From contig JAISCR010000005.1 in the NCBI GenBank assembly GCA_031265435.1, positions 1 through 50,690 on the forward strand: DNA of 50,690 nucleotides, given 5' to 3'. Under the pieces are notes generated by a model. That model was not told the origin of the DNA, searched no databases, and saw only the letters and a list, made by a program, of their open reading frames with translations. The translations under genes and the position numbers were made by a program. This document shows, piece by piece, positions 34,144 to 41,751 of this stretch. Origin of the DNA: Treponema sp. GTDB lineage: Bacteria; Spirochaetota; Spirochaetia; Treponematales; Breznakiellaceae. Within the stretch, counting starts at the first letter, position 1; each line of letters opens with the position of its first letter.

Positions 34144-35054
34144 GCTCCCTTGCCCATACGGCTCAGGGCTACAAGTTCTGCGCCGGCCGCGAACAGGAAT
34201 ACCGTCCATGAATAGAGCAGCCCCGCGGAAAAAGTGATGATGAAAAACAATGCCAGCGCGAAGATCCAGATCGCCCCCGAAACGAGGCCGAACTTCCGTG
34301 CCGTATCGGGATTATTAAAAGCCTCCATTTCCTGTTTTATCATTTCTTCCCGCCTGGAACGCACCCAGGGTTTGCTGCGATCCTTTTCCCGCAGTACAAG
34401 AAAGGCCAGAAGCGCGGCTCCGGGAAGGACGAAGGGGATCAGCGCGGCAATGGCTTCCATGAGGCCGCCTGTTGAAACAAAGGTGAGGGGAAACAGCAGA
34501 ATGCCGAAACTGATAAGGGCTGCCGCAAGGGTGTAGGGGAGGGCGCGTTTTTTCTTCATGGGGTAGAGGGCCGCGCTTTCCTGAGTAAGGCCGAGGAAGG
34601 TAAAGCCTCCGACAGAAATGGTGATAAACACAAGGAGTACGCCGAAGACTCCGCTCAGGTTAATGTAGGAACCGATGTCCTGTGAGTTCATGCGTTCCGC
34701 GAAATAAACCACCCCCGCAGTGATAATGCCGAAGGCGGCAAGCAGGCCGCAGGCCACATAGAGGAGTACCCGCCGGGTATTCATGTATGTTTTAATATCC
34801 ATGTACGCTTCTTCAAATACTTCCCGCCTTTTTTTAAGGGCAAGTTCATCCGCCAGTGCCGATATGTCTCCCAGCTGTGAAACCGCTTTTTGATAGGCTT
34901 CCTCTTCATTCATGTTTTTCTGCATGAAGTTTGCGATTTTTTCATCAAGATTACTCAACAGCTCTTCCTTGAAGTCCTTGAGTTCGGCGTTTTCTTCGTA
35001 GCCTGAAAACAGGGAATCTACATAGTCCCTGGTATGTGTCTTGGAATTGTTCAT
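34140..35054 (-). CDS. Membrane protein with N-terminal permease-prefix/DUF1700-like domain
   Basis: 304 residues. The first ~95 residues are a helical cytoplasmic domain (YVDSLFSGYEENAELKDFKE, AYQKAVSQLGDISALADELA) typical of the proteins that follow PadR regulators. About six to seven membrane helices follow, starting LLYVACGLLAAFGIITAGVV. The gene starts in an ATGA overlap with padR, so it is translated with it. PadR-DUF1700 pairs are common, with the membrane protein thought to modulate envelope state; no mechanism is known to me. The 3' end overlaps the MATE gene by 4 bases. Confidence 0.78.
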   Translation of the reverse strand: MNNSKTHTRDYVDSLFSGYEENAELKDFKEELLSNLDEKIANFMQKNMNEEEAYQKAVSQLGDISALADELALKKRREVFEEAYMDIKTYMNTRRVLLYVACGLLAAFGIITAGVVYFAERMNSQDIGSYINLSGVFGVLLVFITISVGGFTFLGLTQESAALYPMKKKRALPYTLAAALISFGILLFPLTFVSTGGLMEAIAALIPFVLPGAALLAFLVLREKDRSKPWVRSRREEMIKQEMEAFNNPDTARKFGLVSGAIWIFALALFFIITFSAGLLYSWTVFLFAAGAELVALSRMGKGA

Positions 35055-35389
35055 TTTCTTTCTCCCAGTAACTCATTGAGAATTTTTTGAGTAAACTGCC
35101 AGTCCAGCATGTTTTGTTCGTACAGTTTTTTGCCTTTTTCGGTAATATGATAGTATTTCCGCCGGGCGCCCTGGGTTTCGTCCCCCCAGTAGGAATTGAT
35201 GCAGTCTTCCTGTTCAAGCCGTTTGTAGCTTGAGTACAGGGTAGTTTCCTTGAGTTCAAATTTCTCCAGAGTCCGGCCTATTATCGTGTTGTAGATTTCA
35301 AAACCATAGGCGTCATGCTCCATGAGAATGCTCAGCACGATGGTATCGGTATGTCCCCGCAGGAGATCCGAAGATACTTTTGCTTCCAT
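35051..35389 (-). CDS. PadR-family transcriptional regulator
   Basis: 112 residues from ATG 35389, chosen because GGAG lies 7 bases before it; ATG 35401 is possible but lacks a site. The winged helix shows SDLLRGHTDTIVLSILMEHD, then AYGFEIYNTI, TLYSSYKRLEQEDCIN and the wing KYYHITEKGKKLYEQ, which is standard PadR. The C-terminal helix for dimerisation is short, as in PadR-s1 proteins such as LmrR. It sits between the DUF4097 gene and the membrane-protein gene in one operon. An AT-rich dyad overlapping the operon's -10 box is a candidate autoregulatory site. Confidence 0.92.
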   Translation of the reverse strand: MEAKVSSDLLRGHTDTIVLSILMEHDAYGFEIYNTIIGRTLEKFELKETTLYSSYKRLEQEDCINSYWGDETQGARRKYYHITEKGKKLYEQNMLDWQFTQKILNELLGERK

Positions 35390-35406
35390 GTTTATCTCCA
35401 TTCAGC

Positions 35407-36396
35407 CTAATCCATACGGATTTCAAAATTCCCCGATATGACCCGGCTCTTGATCGTATACTCAGGATTATCTCCGAAAGATTTTACAATGATACTGTTG
35501 GAACTTCCGAATCCTTCCAAGCCGGAATCCCTAATCTTTATGTCGCCCGATCTAGCCGCCGCATCAAGATTGTAGGAAGTGCCCCGGGGCAGGGCGAGTG
35601 TAATGTTTCCGCTGCGCACGTCAAAGCTTTGGTTCCCCGAAAGTTCCGTCATTTTCAGTCTTATATTTCCGGAAGTGACGCTGTAAGATCCTCTGCCCGC
35701 AATGCCGCCGATAGTTACATCGCCGCTTGTTAGTTCCACCGTGCAGTCGCCCCTGGCATTGTCAATGTCCATGTTGCCGCTTTTTACCGAAACGGAAATG
35801 TTTCCGCCTTCCAGGTTTTTTACGTGTACATCGCCGCTGCTCAGTTCCGCCCTGCAGTCGCCTCTGAGATCGTCAATGTTGAGATTTCCGCTTCGTACCG
35901 AAATGGAAATGTTTCCGCCTTCCAGGCTTTTCATGCGGATATCGCCGCTTCTCAGCTCTATGTTGACGGTTCCCGCGGTGGCGATCCCGCTTTCGGCTTT
36001 CATGTTGCCCGAGGAGACCTGAAAATCAAAATCACCCCGGAAACTGGGAGGTATATAGATTTCCGACTTGGGTGTGCGGATAAACCAGAAGAAGACGGGC
36101 AGGCGCCTCTCCGCCCGGCTTATCGTAAGTTTTCCGCCGGAAGACATCTCCATTACCGAGTAGTCGTCTTTTCTGTCCCGGAACATAAAGTCCCGTATAA
36201 CGAGGTTTTCCCCGCTGCCTTCAACAAAGACCACATCCCTGTCGCCGTAATCAATGACGAGCCTGTTTATGTCTGTCAGGGGCCGGCTTTCCTCGTTGAC
36301 CAGTTTCCGCCAGTCTTTGGAATACAGGGCCGTACTGCCTGTAAGAACCAGAAGAATACCGGTAAGCCTTATAAAAATTCTTGTTCGTTGGGTCAT
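35407..36396 (-). CDS. DUF4097-family exported beta-helix protein with internal repeats
   Basis: 329 residues. The N-terminus (FIRLTGILLVLTGSTALYSK) is a signal peptide or anchor. From about residue 120 the protein consists of SG(D/N)hxh repeats, the right-handed beta-helix style of the DUF4097 (putative adhesin) family. Two 37-residue units (150-186 and 187-223, LEGGNIS.SV.SGN...RGDC..EL) are near-identical at DNA level (111-bp tandem repeat, 35728-35949). Each carries a lone Cys in RGDC. It is the first gene of an operon with padR (5 bases downstream) and a membrane protein; this trio is common in other bacteria. The AAGGAGG site lies 6 bases before the ATG. Confidence 0.85.
   Translation of the reverse strand: MTQRTRIFIRLTGILLVLTGSTALYSKDWRKLVNEESRPLTDINRLVIDYGDRDVVFVEGSGENLVIRDFMFRDRKDDYSVMEMSSGGKLTISRAERRLPVFFWFIRTPKSEIYIPPSFRGDFDFQVSSGNMKAESGIATAGTVNIELRSGDIRMKSLEGGNISISVRSGNLNIDDLRGDCRAELSSGDVHVKNLEGGNISVSVKSGNMDIDNARGDCTVELTSGDVTIGGIAGRGSYSVTSGNIRLKMTELSGNQSFDVRSGNITLALPRGTSYNLDAAARSGDIKIRDSGLEGFGSSNSIIVKSFGDNPEYTIKSRVISGNFEIRMD
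35728..35949. repeat. Two 111-bp tandem units in the DUF4097 gene
   Basis: Unit 1 (35949-35839, minus) and unit 2 (35838-35728) encode 37 residues each with the same LEGGNIS and RGDC landmarks. On the plus strand both contain AATGTTTCCGCCTTCCAGG. The duplication looks recent. Confidence 0.8.
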
Positions 36397-36428
36397 AATT
36401 CCTCCTTGCGCGTTTGTCTTTTACCGCC

Positions 36429-36464
36429 GGGGCTGTTTCAAAACTTCAGCTTTGAACTCAAGCC
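36429..36464. repeat. Palindromic intergenic repeat, copy 2
   Basis: GGGGCTGTTTCAAAACTTCA and GCTTTGAACTCAAGCC. It lies in the untranslated leader of the DUF4097 operon, so it would be transcribed as a hairpin before the first gene. Confidence 0.7.
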
Positions 36465-36466
36465 TG

Positions 36467-36504
36467 TCATATATATGTATATATCAAATTAATACGACTG
36501 TCAA
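36467..36504 (-). promoter_or_regulatory. Promoter and PadR-type operator of the DUF4097-padR operon
   Basis: Minus strand: perfect TTGACA (36504-36499), a 17-base spacer and TATACA (36481-36476). The 20-bp imperfect dyad TCATATATATGTATATATCA (36467-36486) overlaps the -10. PadR sites are AT-rich dyads, so the operon's own PadR is the natural candidate to bind here. Confidence 0.65.
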
Positions 36505-36557
36505 GATAAAAATGTGAAATTCTTGCATTTTTTTTCCGCTTGCGTAAAATCTTCAGT

Positions 36558-36596
36558 CCATACATACTTATTCCATACGTACTTGTATGGTATAAT
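36558..36596 (+). promoter_or_regulatory. Promoter/operator region of the hexokinase gene
   Basis: A perfect TATAAT (36591-36596) lacks a good -35. Upstream, CCATACATACTT (36558-36569) and CCATACGTACTT (36573-36584) are direct repeats 15 bp apart, and CCATAC-GTACTT-GTATGG (36573-36590) is a dyad abutting the -10 box. A poor -35 plus such sites suggests an activator or repressor. Confidence 0.5.
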
Positions 36597-36615
36597 CCAG
36601 CATAAGAGGAAGAAT

Positions 36616-37965
36616 ATGACATTTAATCCCCGGGAACTTTCCGATTTTGCCCGTTTTTACGGTTTTCATTACAATAACCTCAATCCGCTTTCCCTGGTTC
36701 ATGATGTGCTTATTGATATGGAGCGGGGACTCAAAGGCGAGCCTTCCAGCCTTCCCATGATTCCGTCATGGATACGGCCGGTAACCCGGATTCAGGCCGG
36801 GAAAACGGTGCTGGCCCTCGACGCGGGGGGGACGAACCTCCGGGCCAGCCTGGTTCACTTTGACGATCGGGGCAAGGCTCTGGCGGAGGGAACTGTGAAG
36901 GCTCCCATGCCGGGTACCAGGGGCCAGGTGAATGCCGTACAGTTTTTTGACCAGATAGCGGATCTTGCGGGCCCCCTGCTGGAAAAGGCCCCCGGCATTG
37001 AAGGGATAGGCTTTACCTTCTCCTACCCCATGGAGATAACCAGAGAGGCGGATGGTATACTTTTGGCCTTCAGCAAGGAGGTGGATGCTCCTGAGTTGGT
37101 AGGGAAGTCTGTGGGCGCGGGACTCCGGGACGCGCTGGGGAGGCGGGGCTTCAACTACAATGGCCGCGTCATCATGCTCAACGATACGGTGGCGACATTG
37201 CTTTCGGGCCTGGTAGAAATTCCTCCGGACGGGGAAGCGGAGAAAACCGAAAACAAGTACGGCGTTGCGGGCGGGCCCGTGATCGGCTTTATCCTGGGAA
37301 CGGGTTTTAACACCGCGTATCCGGAAAAGAGCATACCCAAAATCGGCTTTAGTTCGGAAGATCCCCAGATTGTCGTATGCGAAACCGGTACATTCAACTT
37401 CCGTTACCGGGGCCGGCTTGACCGGGAATACGACGCCACCACGAAGACCCCCAATGTTTACACACAGGAGAAGGCTACTTCCGGCGCGTACCTTGGGCCC
37501 CTCACCCTTCATATTCTGCAGCAGGCCGTGAAGGACAAGGTGATACAGTTCAAACGTTCATCCGAATTCCTTGCCATGAATACCCTGGAGACCAGGGCTC
37601 TCAACGAATTCATGCACCATCCTTTGGCTGCCCGGGAGCCCCTGGGGAATCTCATCGGCCTTGACGAGAAGGATGCCCTGGCCGCCGTGCAGTACCTTAC
37701 TTCCATTGTTACCGAACGGGCCGGCATGCTTTCCGCCGCGGTGGTGGCCGCCCAGGTGGAACGGGTTGCCGCGACCTGTGAGCCCTATGCCCCGGTGCGC
37801 ATTGCCGTGGAGGGCACCACCTACATGATCTACAAATACATGCGCCGTGCCCTGGAATCCTGGCTGCATTACATGCTCTATTCCGATAAGCCGCGGCCCT
37901 ACATCATCGCTCCTGTGGAACAGGCGAGTCTCTTCGGCGCCGCGGTGGCCGCGCTGAGCGAATAG
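36616..37965 (+). CDS. Hexokinase
   Basis: 449 residues from ATG 36616, with AGAGGAAG 5-12 bases upstream; the frame is open further upstream but without a site. It is a eukaryote-like hexokinase-family protein as known in treponemes, not a ROK glucokinase. The phosphate-binding segment TVLALDAGGTNLRASLVHFD, sugar-binding GFTFSYPMEIT, catalytic-Asp region VIMLNDTVATLLSG and adenosine segment VIGFILGTGFNTAYPE are visible. It phosphorylates glucose or other hexoses with ATP at the entry to glycolysis. It is monocistronic, flanked by a palindromic repeat at its 3' end and divergent from the DUF4097 operon. Confidence 0.92.
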   Translation: MTFNPRELSDFARFYGFHYNNLNPLSLVHDVLIDMERGLKGEPSSLPMIPSWIRPVTRIQAGKTVLALDAGGTNLRASLVHFDDRGKALAEGTVKAPMPGTRGQVNAVQFFDQIADLAGPLLEKAPGIEGIGFTFSYPMEITREADGILLAFSKEVDAPELVGKSVGAGLRDALGRRGFNYNGRVIMLNDTVATLLSGLVEIPPDGEAEKTENKYGVAGGPVIGFILGTGFNTAYPEKSIPKIGFSSEDPQIVVCETGTFNFRYRGRLDREYDATTKTPNVYTQEKATSGAYLGPLTLHILQQAVKDKVIQFKRSSEFLAMNTLETRALNEFMHHPLAAREPLGNLIGLDEKDALAAVQYLTSIVTERAGMLSAAVVAAQVERVAATCEPYAPVRIAVEGTTYMIYKYMRRALESWLHYMLYSDKPRPYIIAPVEQASLFGAAVAALSE

Positions 37966-37977
37966 CTTCGGGAATTT

Positions 37978-38012
37978 GGGGCTGTTTCAAAACTCCGGTT
38001 TTTGGAACAATC
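37978..38012. repeat. Palindromic intergenic repeat, copy 3
   Basis: GGGGCTGTTTCAAAACTCCG and GTTTTTGGAACAATC lie between the convergent ends of the hexokinase and MEMO genes, where it could act as a two-way transcription stop. Confidence 0.7.
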
Positions 38013-38017
38013 GTATT

Positions 38018-38896
38018 TTACTGATAGCTTATTGCTCCATAGTAAACGACGGTGTTTTCCTCTCCCCTGGCACTCAGCATGGGGCCGTTGAAAGGAGCGG
38101 CGCATGTCTTTGCCTCAAGATCCTTCACAAGACCGCTTTCCAGAAGGCTTGCGGCCAGAGCGCTCCCGCAGGAACTTACTTTTTTCAGGGAAAGGGCAGT
38201 TCCGAACTGCCGGGGATCCTTGTTCAGGAGAAGTTTCAGAGCCTCTTCCGCCTGGATGCGGGCCAGTGAGGGATCCGGATTGACCGATAAATTACAGGAA
38301 ACTATACAAAGAGTGTTGTTCATGAGGGGGCCGAAAACCTTCCCCAGGGCATCCGCCAGAATCGAAATATACTCAGATCCCAAACCTCCCAAAAGGATGG
38401 GTATGATAAGGGCCTGAGGGAAACAGTATTTAACCAGCGGGAGAAGTACCTCCAGAGAATGTTCCTTGAGATGGGGAATATCATCTACCACGAAGAAAGG
38501 TGAAAGGGCAGCCAGGTTGGCGGAATACAGATGATCCACCGCAAGGCTACCCAGGGGTGTACTGAAATAATCCGATTCCGAAAGGAAGATGCCCTTCTCG
38601 GTTTCCCCGTGAATAGGCCCCAGCATCAGAACCCGTTCAACACGGTCAGGGCCTTCCGTTCTGCCCGCCGCGGTGATAAAGGCTCCTGCCGCGATCATTC
38701 CGGAAATATCCCAGGAACCGTGAGGCGCGATTATTGCCTTTGCCCTTCCGCCTTTACCCTTTTCCAGGCCATAGGCATAAAGCCGGGCCGCCACTTCCGC
38801 CGCATCATCCGGGTAAAAGAGGTTTGCAACTATCGGGAAGCGTGAACGCCTGGGAAGCACAGTATCTTTTGATGCCGCCTTCGGTAGTTTGTGCAT
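38018..38896 (-). CDS. amrB: MEMO-family protein (AmmeMemoRadiSam system protein B)
   Basis: 292 residues. MEMO hallmarks are present: AIIAPHGSWDISGMIAAGAF (first metal-type His), VLMLGPIHGETEKGIFL (second His), DHLYSANL, DIPHLKEHSLEVLLPLVKYC with the EHS motif, and LIIPILLGGLGSEY. The fold is that of class III extradiol dioxygenases. Its function in bacteria is not established; it is usually found with AMMECR1 and a radical SAM enzyme. Here the AMMECR1 gene is about 14 kb away. A TTGCAA-17-TAAAAT promoter ends 6 bases before the ATG and there is no ribosome site, so the transcript looks leaderless, as for the AMMECR1 gene. Confidence 0.9.
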   Translation of the reverse strand: MHKLPKAASKDTVLPRRSRFPIVANLFYPDDAAEVAARLYAYGLEKGKGGRAKAIIAPHGSWDISGMIAAGAFITAAGRTEGPDRVERVLMLGPIHGETEKGIFLSESDYFSTPLGSLAVDHLYSANLAALSPFFVVDDIPHLKEHSLEVLLPLVKYCFPQALIIPILLGGLGSEYISILADALGKVFGPLMNNTLCIVSCNLSVNPDPSLARIQAEEALKLLLNKDPRQFGTALSLKKVSSCGSALAASLLESGLVKDLEAKTCAAPFNGPMLSARGEENTVVYYGAISYQ

Positions 38897-38902
38897 ACTA
38901 TA

Positions 38903-38931
38903 ATTTTAAGATCCGCCCTCCGCTCTTGCAA
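38903..38931 (-). promoter_or_regulatory. Promoter of the MEMO gene
   Basis: Minus strand: TTGCAA (38931-38926), a 17-base spacer, TAAAAT (38908-38903), then 6 bases to the ATG at 38896. A second -10-like TATAGT abuts the ATG. Confidence 0.5.
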
Positions 38932-38969
38932 GGGATTTTACAAAAAAATACCATGAATCGTATAAACAC

Positions 38970-40463
38970 TCACTTCCCGGCCCGGCACTGTTCCAGTTCC
39001 CTCAAGCGGGCCTCGTCGGTCTTTACATGGAGATTTTTTTCCTGCGTGGGGATCACAAGGCCTCTGGGGCCGCCCCTGGCCCGCCTCAGGTACTTTACCT
39101 GGGTATAGAAGAGATCTCCTTCACCGTTGTTCCGTCCCTTTGAATAGAAGAGCGCCAGATTTCCCGCGTCGAGCAGTATGTCCAGGGGAACGGTCTTGCC
39201 GGATCTCTGTTTGATAAATACATAGGATCCGGGAAAATCCCTCACATGGAGCCAGAGATCGTTACCCTTCACATGACGGCGGAGGAGTTCATCGTTTTCC
39301 GCGGCATCCCTGCCCACGACGATCAGCCAGTCCCTGCGCCTGAAGGAGAGCCCCGGCCGCCTGCGATCCTGCTCCCGCGCGGCGGATGTCCCCACTCCGC
39401 CTGTTTTAAGGAACTTGTGGAGCGCAAAAGGATTCTCTTCTTCCATAAGACGGGACAGAGTCTCTTCAAGCCGGGCCTTTTCCTTTTCTCCCGTTTCAAT
39501 TTCCCGGCGCAGGTCTTCAAGGCCGCTCTTCTGCCTGCGGTACTGTTCATAGTAAGTTTCCGCCTGGGCCGCCGCGGATTTTTTCGGGTCAAGCTTTAGC
39601 CGTATCTTTTCTCCGGTATAGAAATTGTCCGCTTCCAGCCACTCGTCCCCGTTTTTAACGGCGGAAATATTGGCAAGGATAATGTCTCCGCAGATACGCA
39701 GGGTTTCCGCCGCGCTGAATTCCTGCTCTTTTTCCCGCAGCCGTTCCAGGGACGCGGCAAGCCGTCCTATGCTTCCTTCAAAATTTCTGCGGGCCTGTTC
39801 ACGCAGGGCTTCCAGGGAGAGTGCCCCTCCCTGCCCGGCATAGAAACTGTCGATTTTTTCGTTGAAGGAACCTTCGCCCTCCATCTCCCGGATGACGTAT
39901 TCCCGTTTGGCAGGCCTTGTGTCGGAGAAACCTGTCTTTGGATCTTCTTCCCGGGGGGAACCCGGGAACCCGCCCTCGCGGGGGAACGTTTGAACCCCGG
40001 CGGGATGATCGGGGGTATAGCGGCCGCCTGTAAGTTCTCCCCGTTTCGGAAGCCGCCGCATCGCGTCAAGGATCAGCCCCTCTTCATCCGTGCAGATAAG
40101 GTTGGCCGCGTTCGACCAGAGCCGGGCGTAGAGTCTGTAGTGTTTTTCACCCTGCCTGACGGTAATGCGCACGATGCGGTTGTCTCCCAGCTGCAGGGCC
40201 TCTTCTATCCGGCCGTTCACGATTCTGGAATTGAGGAATTCGGCAAAGCGGAGAGGCTTGTCGCTTTTTGGAAGGCTCCTGAACGTTTCATGAATCCTGC
40301 ATGCCCCCGGCGAGAGCGAGACAAGGAGCATTTTTGCGCCTTCCTTTCCGTAGAGGCGGAAGGCCATGACATCGTAGGCGCTCTGTATCACCTTCTGGAT
40401 CTGTGAACCGGGCAGTTTCAATTCTTCGAGGATCAGGTTTATCTCTTTCCAGTTCAACGACAT
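38970..40463 (-). CDS. NFACT-family ribosome quality-control protein (RqcH/FbpA-like)
   Basis: 497 residues, somewhat shorter than B. subtilis RqcH (about 570). The N-terminal NFACT-N domain (LNWKEINLILEELKLPGSQI, CRIHETF, LGDNRIVRITV) is followed by a helical coiled-coil middle (about 215-350) and the C-terminal NFACT-R/DUF814 domain (DWLIVVGRDAAENDELL, DLWLHVRDFPGSYVFIKQ, ALFYSKGRNNGEGD). Such proteins bind stalled 50S subunits with peptidyl-tRNA and add alanine tails. In B. subtilis an Asp-Arg pair in the N-terminal domain is needed for tailing; here the matching place reads DNR, with Asn probably in the Asp position. Function by family; activity uncertain. Confidence 0.88.
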   Translation of the reverse strand: MSLNWKEINLILEELKLPGSQIQKVIQSAYDVMAFRLYGKEGAKMLLVSLSPGACRIHETFRSLPKSDKPLRFAEFLNSRIVNGRIEEALQLGDNRIVRITVRQGEKHYRLYARLWSNAANLICTDEEGLILDAMRRLPKRGELTGGRYTPDHPAGVQTFPREGGFPGSPREEDPKTGFSDTRPAKREYVIREMEGEGSFNEKIDSFYAGQGGALSLEALREQARRNFEGSIGRLAASLERLREKEQEFSAAETLRICGDIILANISAVKNGDEWLEADNFYTGEKIRLKLDPKKSAAAQAETYYEQYRRQKSGLEDLRREIETGEKEKARLEETLSRLMEEENPFALHKFLKTGGVGTSAAREQDRRRPGLSFRRRDWLIVVGRDAAENDELLRRHVKGNDLWLHVRDFPGSYVFIKQRSGKTVPLDILLDAGNLALFYSKGRNNGEGDLFYTQVKYLRRARGGPRGLVIPTQEKNLHVKTDEARLRELEQCRAGK

Positions 40464-40488
40464 ACCGCATTGTATATCATAATTCCCC

Positions 40489-40516
40489 TTGCATACACCC
40501 GGATTGAATGTACAAT
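40489..40516 (+). promoter_or_regulatory. Possible promoter of the NagZ-like gene
   Basis: TTGCAT (40489-40494), a 16-base spacer, TACAAT (40511-40516). The start codon lies about 70 bases further, after a GGGGGCGG ribosome site. Confidence 0.4.
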
Positions 40517-40588
40517 AAACTCATGTGTCCCTCCGGGCCACGAGCGTAAGGAAATTGGTTATATACGCCGCCAGGGGGCGGCTTGTGC

Positions 40589-41710
40589 ATGCGTTTTATC
40601 TTTGCCGCCTTTCTCATGCTGACTGCGGCCCTTCCCTCTGCGGCCGATGAAGCCCTGCGGGAACAGGCTGGAACCCTTGCCGCTTCACTGGATGACCGCC
40701 GCCTGGCGGCCCAGGTTATCATGACAGGCATTGACGGGAGGGGCAGTCTGGGTACCGTCATGGCGGATATCCTCAAAGATGTCCCCGCGGGAGCCCTGAT
40801 GCTCTTTAGGTACAATCTCAATACCTCAAAGGAAGAAGTCCGTGCTCTTCTTTCGGACTGCAGTGAACTTATCGGAGAGTGTGCGGGGATCCCGCCCTTT
40901 ATTGCCGTGGATCACGAGGGGGGATCGGTACACCGTTTCGGCGCCGGAGTAGAAAAACTGCCCTCCGCTCTCCACTGGGGGGAACAGGCTCAGGTCTTAG
41001 GCCAAGAGGCGGCGCTTGCGGGACTCGGAGAAGCCGCCGGCCGTTCGGGCCGCGAGATCCGCGATCTCGGCATCAATCTTAACCTGGCTCCGGTCGCGGA
41101 AATACTGAACGATGACAACCGCGTCTTCCTTGACGACAGGAGCTTCGGGCCCGACGCGGAATTTACGGCGGCCGCCTCCGCGGTATTTGTAAAGGCCATG
41201 GAAGAGGCAGGCGTCGGATGTGTCGCAAAACACTTTCCTGGCAATTCCGCCGCGGACCCTCACTCCGCCCGGTCCGTTATCGCGGACTCCAGGGATGCTG
41301 TTGACGCCATGGCCGCCCCGTTTGCAGTTCTGGCCGGGGGCAGCCTTGCGGGCATCATGGTTTCCCATGCCCTCATCCCCGCCAGGGATCCTGAGTCTAT
41401 CGCCAGCCTTTCCTCCGCCGTGATGAAGGACTGGCTCCGGGGGGAACTTGGGTTTTCGGGCTTTATCCTGGCGGATGATTTTTCCATGGCCGCTTCCTCT
41501 GTCCGGGAACTTTCTCCGGAAGCGGCAGCCGTCGCCTCCCTTGCCGCGGGGGCCGACATGGTGATGGCCTGGCCCGGGAATATCCGCGGCCTCCACCGGG
41601 AGATACTTTCCGCGATGAAGCGGGGCCGCCTTCCGCGTGAACGGCTCAGGGAGGCCGCCGCGCGGATCATTGCGGCCAAACTCGCTCTGGGGATTGTTGC
41701 ATCGGAATAG
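40589..41710 (+). CDS. Exported family-3 glycoside hydrolase (NagZ-like beta-N-acetylhexosaminidase)
   Basis: 373 residues from ATG 40589 (the TTG at 40583 is in frame but less likely). A signal peptide RFIFAAFLMLTAALPSAADE is visible. The GH3 barrel shows PPFIAVDHEGGSVHRFG, LGINLNLAPVAEIL, the NagZ motif CVAKHFPGN and DPHSARSV, and the nucleophile region GFILADDFSMAA. NagZ enzymes cleave GlcNAc from muropeptides. The acid/base His is usually in D-S-H; here it is D-P-H. E. coli NagZ is cytoplasmic; a signal peptide here suggests a periplasmic wall-recycling or glycan-degrading enzyme. It is a single gene between divergent NFACT and convergent pseudouridine synthase genes. Confidence 0.88.
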   Translation: MRFIFAAFLMLTAALPSAADEALREQAGTLAASLDDRRLAAQVIMTGIDGRGSLGTVMADILKDVPAGALMLFRYNLNTSKEEVRALLSDCSELIGECAGIPPFIAVDHEGGSVHRFGAGVEKLPSALHWGEQAQVLGQEAALAGLGEAAGRSGREIRDLGINLNLAPVAEILNDDNRVFLDDRSFGPDAEFTAAASAVFVKAMEEAGVGCVAKHFPGNSAADPHSARSVIADSRDAVDAMAAPFAVLAGGSLAGIMVSHALIPARDPESIASLSSAVMKDWLRGELGFSGFILADDFSMAASSVRELSPEAAAVASLAAGADMVMAWPGNIRGLHREILSAMKRGRLPRERLREAAARIIAAKLALGIVASE

Positions 41711-41712
41711 CC

Positions 41713-41751
41713 GGGACTGTTTTAAAAACTTTAATTTTTTGGAACAAGCTC
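41713..41751. repeat. Palindromic intergenic repeat, copy 4
   Basis: GGGACTGTTTTAAAAACTTT and AATTTTTTGGAACAAGCTC between convergent genes; its right end overlaps the stop codon of the pseudouridine synthase gene. Confidence 0.7.
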
